A model generated the notes under the pieces. That model made no database searches, was not told the origin of the DNA, and saw only the letters and a program-made list of their open reading frames with translations. A stretch of 64,000 bases of DNA. It comes from Dasyornis broadbenti. Lineage: Eukaryota; Chordata; Aves; Passeriformes; Dasyornithidae. The stretch lies in assembly GCA_013397935.1 (NCBI GenBank), contig VZRN01005383.1:124001-188000 (forward strand), written 5' to 3'. The position numbers and the translations under genes are program-made. Positions 41,401 through 50,400 of the stretch are shown here, in pieces. How positions within the stretch are numbered: position 1 is the stretch's first letter; every line of letters starts with the position of its first letter.

Positions 41401-44400
41401 GTATCTCCTCTACAGAGAGCTCCAGATCCCAATGGCCTCCACCATGAGGCTGCCTGTGAACCAAGGGTTGATGTTTCAGATGGCAGGAAGCTGTGGCAGG
41501 TATACATAGATCACAAGATCTTCTCTATGTTCCACCAAGAACAGACTGGGAAGCGTGAAGAAAGCCAGGTGGGAAAGGAAGAACAGGAAGAGGAGAGGCA
41601 GCAGCAGGAGGGGGGCCATGCAATTGCCTGGCCCAAACAAAAGCTCACAGCTTTGTGCAAAGGAGTGTTTGGAACAAGGCAAAAGATTCTGGATCACAGG
41701 TGGAAACGGGACACAGGGAGAGGCAGCCCTGAGGGTCAGGCAGAAAAGGTCAAGGATGGGATGGTAGGGACACAGCCACCCACAGCTGCCCTGGGACAGC
41801 CAGGAACACTGACAGCACACCCAACAGCCATGGGGTGAGGAATGGCAAAAGAGGACTTCTGACAGAGGGGTGCAGCTGTGAAGGAGTCTCCCCAGCAAAC
41901 ACATTAGCCTGCAAAATCTCACCCTTTCTGGCACAGGGGAATTTACTCTCTCTTAGATCCAGATATGCTTGACCAGAACAGGGCTTTTATCTATTCAGCC
42001 CAAACCAACACTGCACAGGGTTTGCAGTGGGTTCCCATCATAAAGAAGAGAAAAGTATCCTCTTGCCTGCCTCCAAACTGCCCACAGATGAGCATCCTGA
42101 GCTCTCAGCAGCATAAGGCTATTCTTATCTGGGGATGTGTCACACTGCCCAGACTGAAAAAAAAAAACTACAATACTGCAGATGAACAGATCTTAAGTAT
42201 TTAAAATCACATTTCTCACTAACCACAACCAACGGCACAGAGCAAAGCACATAGCTTGCTAAGTGACATCTGCAAAAGGATACACAGAAAAAAGGGAGGA
42301 ATAGCACAAATTAAAGAACTCTTTTAGCAGGTTCTCTTCTTCAGAACTCTTTTAGCAGGTTCTTTCAGAAAGCAGCACCTTGAAATTGTGAGGCAGGGTT
42401 TCTCCACTAATCCATGACACATCATCCCAACAAAAGACTATGACTAGATTTTGAAAGTACCACAAGAAACATATAAACCACTGTTGTGATTCACATCTAA
42501 TATTTTAACTAAAATATTTAACTAAAAAGAGTTCTAAGAAGAACAAGTTTTCTAAAGGTAGCCAAAGTTATACAATAAACTGTACGAAAGGTTATTCCTT
42601 CTTTACCACAACATTCAAACACAAACTTATGTACTGAAGATGGACAATGCTTAAAGCAAAGAGATGAGGTGCGAGCCTAAGACGATGATGGAAAATGAAT
42701 GGTTTGGGTTGTGTTCTTGAGTTTCAGGCTCTCATTTGCTACAGCTAAGGACTGACCAAACTCTCCAAGACTCTCTTCTTTATAAACATAATTGGAAAGT
42801 TCACACTGTACCATGGAGAAGGCTGTCTGGGAAGTATTTGTATCAGCATGCAGAAATCTCCACAGATATGTGCTACACATTCTTGCTTTCACAGATGACT
42901 TTTCTATGAAAATGCCTAATGAACTAGTTCAGCAGTAGCTCAAAAGCAATTTTCAAAGGCATTTTCCTCCTACATTTTGAGAGGTTTAAAAAAGGCATAC
43001 TTTCCCACGTCCACCTGTGGAAGACAGTGACATTCCCCAAGGCTTAGAGCAACTTGCAAGGACTCTACTGATATTTTAGACAGTTCAAAATGAAAAACAG
43101 CAACTACTTAAATATGCCTTGCTGGGAAAGAAGACTACTTTTCTAATTCACATCAGGAATGACTTCATTAGATGTATTACAGCTAGTGTAACTTTCTAGG
43201 ATTAGATTCTTAAAAAAAAAAAAAATTATTGGGAGAAAACAAAAGAGAAGGTTACATTTCTTTGTCTGTTAAAATCAGAGAAGTGAATGGTGGTAGAATG
43301 AGAGGCCTGCCTTTCCCCAAACTTTCTGCTGATGAACTAGGGGATGAGCACAGGACAACTGGTCATGGATGGTGATGCACAGATGTTGTGCACCTAGTCC
43401 AAGTCTATTCTTGTAACTTGCATTATCCATCAAAAAAAAATTTGTATGTGCAATAGCAGGATTTTGCAACTGAACCCAGGTGATTCTGTCCTGATAAGGT
43501 GTCACTGACACTTCTGCTTTAATTAGGAGCATGTTTTTGAAGATGCTATGTTCTGAAGCCTGTCGTGAAGTACTTACGTAGTCATCCTCATGAAGACCTT
43601 GCTTCTGAACAGAACTTTTCACCTCCAGGGAAAACTTCTCAAACTCAGGCTTCACAGATCTCAGCAGAGTGATGGTTTGGAGGTAAGAGTATGCTTTCTT
43701 GGCTTCAAGGTCATGTTTGTCTCCTCTTCTCCAAGAGCCATTTCCTAAAGCAGAAAACAAGCATATTTCCAAACTAGGTACCACTATGGGATTCCTTTTT
43801 CCTCCCAAAAAAGACTCCTTTTCTAATTGTCGGGGAGATGACAAAATACAAGGGAAAACTGACCCTTCTTCAAGACATGCAAGAAATGGGGCAGTGAGGA
43901 ATAGCTGCTAAGAAGTAAATGTGCAAACCAAAGGACAACTTTACTCCCATGCTGTGTTTGCTTGTTTAAAAAGAGTGAGATAAATCCTAAGTGTGAGATG
44001 GCATCTTGGAGCAAAACACATATGCCATGTCTCAAATGTAGAGATATTTAAGTTAGAAGAAGCAAGGGAGGATTCAAGCACAAAGTTTTTGTTGCGCATC
44101 GCTCCTCTTGGACAGTCAAAAAGAAACCAGTAAAGTCAAGAGCACGATCATCACCCTGAATGGGAAGCAGATGGTGCAGCTCTCCCACTGCGGTCAAGGA
44201 CAAAACCATGTGTGCCATGGCTGCCAGACCAGCCCTGCTTTTAATGGAAAAGGAATATGTAGAAATAAAATGGAATCCTGTGCCTACGCTGTATTTACAC
44301 GTGTTTCGTGTCACAGCAAGGGAACAATTTAACTCAGACCACCAGTACAGAAACTACATTTTTAAAAAGCATAGCTGACTGGTTGTTTATTAGCAAAGGA

Positions 44401-47400
44401 GTCCTTCTGACAAACAGATCCCGGCCTTAGCAGGCCCTGAGATCCTGATCCAAAGCTTCAGGTCAATGGAAAGGTTCATTTTGTTCTGGAGCAGGTTTTG
44501 TGCTATTTGATGTAAATGATAACTTAAAAAGGCCAGAGGGAACAGTGGTAGCCCTAAGCATTGTGCCTTTAAATGCTTACAACAGTCTTTTTAATTGTTT
44601 GAACAACAGCAACAAACCCATTATGGCTAAATGAGCTAAGACAGAAACTAATGCTAAATTCCCAAGGTGACCTGGAGACACCCAGGAACCTGAAGTCAGA
44701 GAGGATGTAGCTATTTTGCTTGGGTTAAGGACCACGGTGTCATTTGGACCAAGAGAAACAAGTTGTTTAGAAGCAGAGCTATTAAGGGAGATGGAGTCCA
44801 GGTATCAAACCCATGGTGCTCCTTGCACACTCCTTCCCAGCTGCATCCCGTGGCTGCAAGAGCAAATTCTTGGACAGACCACCTCTGTCCCCTGAAGCAG
44901 AGCTTGCATTTTCTCCTTCCAGCACCATGGCACTGACACTGGGACTTAACTGGAGATTTGCTCTGCTTCCTCAGACAGCACAAAGGAAGGAGTAAGGGCC
45001 CTGCACTTCCCTGGGGGTAAGTCCCTTCTCCTGCAGCTTTTGGGTCCAGGGCAGCTCCTCTCAGTCCCAGCACAGAGACACAGGAGCACCTAAGCTTTTC
45101 CACCTCTCTTTCCCATCCCAGGAAAGTCTTATTTACTACAACCCAGCAACACCTAGCACTATAATCTTTAGACATACTATGAACTCTGCTATTTGGTTTT
45201 TTTTGTTGTTGTTTTTAAAGTGATTTAATTTTTTTTTAGGATGAAACTCCAAGCTTACATATGCCTGGTTTTAGGGATTTATTTCCCAATACAAGGTCAA
45301 AATTACTTACACAGAACCCTGTTCATCACACCCAGTGGAGATACTGGAGAGTAACTGACATCCCACTGTCTGGTTTTGCCACTCTTCCCCTCAGTGCCTG
45401 CACCTGTCTTCCTTACTGCTTTCAAAGAGAAAGAAATGCACATCTGGCATCTGTAAGCAAGCATGTCTTTCTACCTTCCCCAAAAGAGAATCCAAGCCCT
45501 GCAGGAGCCTCGAAGCTGAAAAGCTCGTGCTCCAGCTGGGCACCTGCATTTTAGAGGTGCAGGATTCAAGAAGTAGAGCAGACAGTACAGCATGGAGGGC
45601 TTTGCTATAGCTTTGCATTTGCAAATGGAAATAGCTAAAAAGCATGAGATTATAGATGGGAAAAGAAAAACCAAAAAGAAGGAAAGAGGAAGGAAAGAGG
45701 AAGGAAAGAGGAAGGAAAGAGGAAGGAAAGAGGAAGGAAAGAGGAAGGAAAGAGGAAGGAAAGAGGAAGGAAAGAGGAAGGAAAGAGGAAGGAAAGAGGA
45801 AGGAAAGAGGAAGGAAAGAGGAAGGAAAGAGGAAGGAAAGAGGAAGGAAAGAGGAAGGAAAGAGGAAGGAAAGAGGTGACGGCAGTGGCGGCAGAGGAGG
45901 AGGAGGAGGTAGTGCTGGTAGAACGTAATTTTCTGTCCTGGACACTATACATGCTTTTTAAAAACCCTGACTCTGGGACTGGGGAAGGTTCACTTGCATA
46001 ACAGCGTTCCTAGAACAATTTACGTCTTTAAATTCCTTGATGGATTATTTTGCGGGAGGTCATCTTGTTACAATACTTGTGTACAATTATTGCAGTCTTG
46101 GCATTTAATAAGCCTTTCTTCTGAAAAATTAGAAATATTCAGAACAGAGGGCAACAATAAACTGCAATAAAGTCATCTGAACACAAACACAGTGCCAATT
46201 GCCCAATCACACCCACTTAGGTTTTATGAAGTACAAAACCTAATATCTCCAGGCACTGGAAATAAGGATCTTTGGGGGAATTTCTCTACACTTCTCTTGT
46301 GTTTGCTTTTCACATGCAATGACCATCTGCACAAAAGTCAACTTCTGATGCACAGTTATTTTACTCTACATAGGAAACTCATCCACAAGCACAAAAATTG
46401 GTTTAAAAGCAATGTCAGGAAATGCCACATTCTAACTACACTACATCAGAAGTCAGACAGTTTTCATTAATCCATTGGAAAAGCTACAGGAAGACTGAAC
46501 TACCTGTGATGCAAAGGAGGGTGGTGCTGAGGCTCCCACATTGGTTTTGAGCTTGTTCTACAACTTTATCTTTTAGATATTTGAGTGATTTCCTTCTTAT
46601 TTGTTAAAGCTTGGCGTCCTTTAGCTAATCTTGATGATATATGTAGCAGTATCTGTACTTCTGCATATATCTAGATCTCTGAATTTACAGTTTCATACCT
46701 TCATTATACAGCGTGTCACACAGCACTGTTTACTGTGAAATAATCTCAGAGGTGGCAGGTGAGTAACAGAAAGTTTACACAAAAGAACTTCTGATTAACT
46801 GATAAATTAAAAAAAATTATTCTTTTTTAATTCAATTGTTCCTGTTGGTCAGCCTTTGCAGCTTAAAGACAGTAAAGCCCCAAAGTTTTCCATTTTTCTC
46901 AACTTCCTCTTGGTTTTTAACTTTAATTAATTAGTTATTGTAGTAGATTAGTTAAAGCAGTCTGCAGAGAGGAAACTATTTTCTCTACATCTGCAAAATA
47001 ACCTGCTCTTTTCAAGAGCCATGTTATACTTCAACAAAACTTGCCCCAGCTTCAGCCATCTGATGCTTGAACTCAGCAAACACATTGCTCCAATATTACT
47101 TTGCATTTAAGTGAGACAGCTGCACCAGCTGACAGCAGGTAGACTCTCTGTAACATGCAGTTACAATTGATATTTTGGCATATAGATATATCAGGTATAT
47201 TTCAAAAACATAATGCATTTAATTTACATTTTGAAATCATGTTTTAGTTTGACAAAGATGACCTCTTTTACTTAGGGGTGTAAACAGCCACTTTTATTCA
47301 CTCTAGAAAATTTGGACTGCCTGTGTCCCACCCAGTGCATTCCCTTTAACACAGCGTGGCTGAATATTTTTGCAGACAGAGTCTGCGATCAAAAGATAAA

Positions 47401-50400
47401 TAAATCAGATGGATTGTGGATGCCCCAGCAGAGAGATGATTTCTGGAGATCCAAACCTCGCAGCTGCCCACGGTGCTGGCTGTTGCTAATTACTTGTTCC
47501 AGCCATCTGCTCAGACCACAGGTCAGCCAGGAATACCCCTGCCCTGAGAGATGGCAGTCACAAGGCTGGGGATGCCGTAAGTCACCTAGACCTGAGCACA
47601 CACACAGACTGCAGAATGGGGTACCCACACCATAACCAATGTCTCTGTCTGGTGCTACTTCCCCAAAAAGTAATTAAATAAGTAATTGCTGTAGCATATT
47701 TGGCATCTTGTGACCCACCCAGTAGCAGCTACAGCCACAAGGTCTGTTTTATTTCCTGCAACACCATAGCCCAAGTGGAAGATAACTGTAACAACAGGGA
47801 GAGACAGTGGTGTTTTCTGGGACTCAGTGCTGCATGTTTTGAGGCTAACAAATCTAAAAATACTACCAAGCTTACAAAAGACTTTGCGACACACTTGGAC
47901 AAGAAAAACATTACCATATGATGAGCTGTTGAAGAGTTCAATATTGAAGAAAGCATAGTCCCCGTTGGTCATTCCTTGCCGATGAGCAGCCAACATGATG
48001 TTCCTGATAGTGTCACCACCGGCACACATGATTACAACTGGTAGAAGAAAATTAGAAACATAGATAAAGAAGCAGCTCAAGAACTTCAGAGAACAGCCTG
48101 TGAAGCAAGAATGTTGCCAGTGACCCCAGCTGTCCTCCCAGTTTTGCAACAAACATGAAAACACAGATTGCAATCAAAGCTGATTTCCCAAAGAACTGAC
48201 AAGACAGGTAGCGAACAAAGAGAGGCTTCCTCTTCCCTTGTCTCCTCTGAAGATAATTAGAACCTCTGTGTGAGCTGGTTTTTTACACCTGCAAAATATG
48301 CTAAATTCTGTCTCCAAATTTCTTTAGCTGCATCAATTTGTAGGCTAGACTGCAACCACAATCCTCTGTTGTTATTTCTGAGTGGACGAAAGACCAAGAT
48401 GGACAATTAAAGTGATACCATGACCTTACGATTTCAATTTCCATTCCACTGAATTCAGTTTGGTGTAGACTGAACTTGCCTACACCTCAGCTATCTAATA
48501 TTTAGGTATCTGGCCTAGATTTTGCTGCCTCTCTACACTTAAGGGAGAAGGACACTTGTGCAGCAAGGACAGTGGTACAAATCTTTCCAGAATGTGACTT
48601 TCTCTCCAGATACCATACAATAAGCCTACATAACAACCTTTGATAGGATGCTTAATGTCAATAAATGGAGAAACCAAGCATGAAGATTAAAAGTGGGTAC
48701 AAACACCACCGAGCCCCATTTATCATGGGCCAATAGCTAAGCAGAGGCTCTGCTGCTAAAGTGATGGGCTACAAGCCCACAGCTGTAATCCACACCGTGA
48801 TGACTGTGGTTGGTAAGTCTCTTCCTAGACCTACTGGGCAGGGAGACTATTCCCCTTGCTATTCCTTCCTTCTACGAAAGGAAAGCAAAAGCATGGTGAG
48901 GTCTTCAACAACAGGGAAAGCATTCCCACACAGAGAAAGTTACACTGTAAGCTTTTATTAGGGTTCAGAAGACTACAAGTTTGAAGCTACTGATGTCAGA
49001 GAGAGCAGCAAAGTATTTTACCAGGGTGTGCTTCAGGACTGTGAGCCACAGCAGAGGCATAAGTGATCCTGTTAGGACGATGATTCAAAACCAACTGCAC
49101 GCACATTTCCAAGAGTGCCGTCACGCATGGCAGGACTCAAAAGCTACAATAATGTACGCAAATATTTTCAACCCAACAATAAAACTGAATCAAAACCGCA
49201 TTTGGCTCTTCTGGGTGGAAGTGTTTTCTATTATAAGAAACGAAAACGCCAAACAGGCCAAAACTTTTCGCACACAATGAATCTTCTCCCATCGCCTTTC
49301 TGGTTGGATGCCATCACAGGCATAAACCTCCAGATGTGCCACTTGGGTGAGTCATGTCCAGTACATCCCCACACTTCAGGAGAGTTATACCATGCATAGC
49401 TCTGTCCTACTGATTATGGCAGGGTAATATAATAATTTCCAGAGCAACAGAGCAAGACATATTTCATGATCATTGTGAAGTATATTAGCACGAAGGAAAA
49501 GAAGCAGAAAAAAATTTTCTTACAATAAAATTTGGACCAAATCTTTTCCAGATGCACATCAGGAATGAATTTGTCTCACTGTTCTTAATTTCAGTATAGG
49601 TGAGAGATTTCCTTTTGAAACATTTCCTTGTTGCCCTCCCAATTCTTCCTTGACCTTGCCTTTGTAATTCACATCTATCATAAAACTGTAATCTGTAGAT
49701 GGAATCAAAGAGATTCCCACAAGACTAGTAAAAGACTTTGAGCAAAAGGAATAAAAGAAAGAGTGTGTGTGGGGAACTACTTTAACATACACTAAATCAT
49801 ATTTTGTAAGCCTCTAAAGGAATGTAAGAGAAGTAATATTAACTATTTGGAAGGGGTTTCTAACCCAGCAGGAAAGCTAAGATGACATATTTCAAGATTC
49901 TGAAACAAATAAGCTATGGATATGTTTCTCACAATCTTCCAAAAATGTAAATTATGTATTTCATCTGCATCCGTACTTTACTATTGTGTACATACAAACA
50001 TGTACGTGCAAAGCCATACAAAATGTTCTCCCTCCACAATACCATACACAGACCACAGTAATTCTATTACTAATATACTGAATTTATTGACTAGGATTAT
50101 TGACTCATCCTGCAAATACTTTAGAGTACAATTCCAGTTAAAGGAGTAAACGTTCCCTTTGATGCACACATCCCTTGGACTATATACTTATGCATTTAAG
50201 CACAGGCCTGCATTTGTGAGCCTTAGAGTAAACCTGAGCCTACAGCATGGAGTCTGCAGCAGGCCCACCTGAGCCTGTAAGGGAGCTTGAACTACTAATG
50301 AAATAAATTATAGACAAGCACTTAACTTTTGTCATCACATTTTTCACCATTATTTTTTTGTGGCTCCAAGACTCCACTCTTTTCACATGGCTCCAGGGAC

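Larger units (their letters stand above)
26721..43577 (-). other. NPR3: NPR3 intron 3, the largest intron, with an inverted duplication
   Basis: A 16,857-bp intron, donor gtaagt and acceptor cttttttag. It contains a degraded palindromic repeat (27070-27150), a perfect short hairpin (27402-27430), a 366-bp inverted duplication (27427-29523), a local A/T-rich duplication at 32979-33017 and two short direct repeats (34006-34060, 42315-42363). From about 29600 to 43500 I see no gene; the open frames there are short and lack family similarity. Confidence 0.9.

Noticed and set aside
41476..41934. A 152-residue minus-strand open frame in intron 3
   Set aside because: No domain, no splice or start context, Leu/Cys-rich chance composition.
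43275..43577. Continuation of the exon 3 frame beyond its donor site
   Set aside because: The frame runs into the intron after a consensus donor gtaagt; the extra sequence does not match NPR-C, while exon 4 resumes the family sequence exactly.
45391..45952. Open frames across the minisatellite on both strands
   Set aside because: They come from an 11-bp tandem repeat without stops in any frame; the peptides are phantom.
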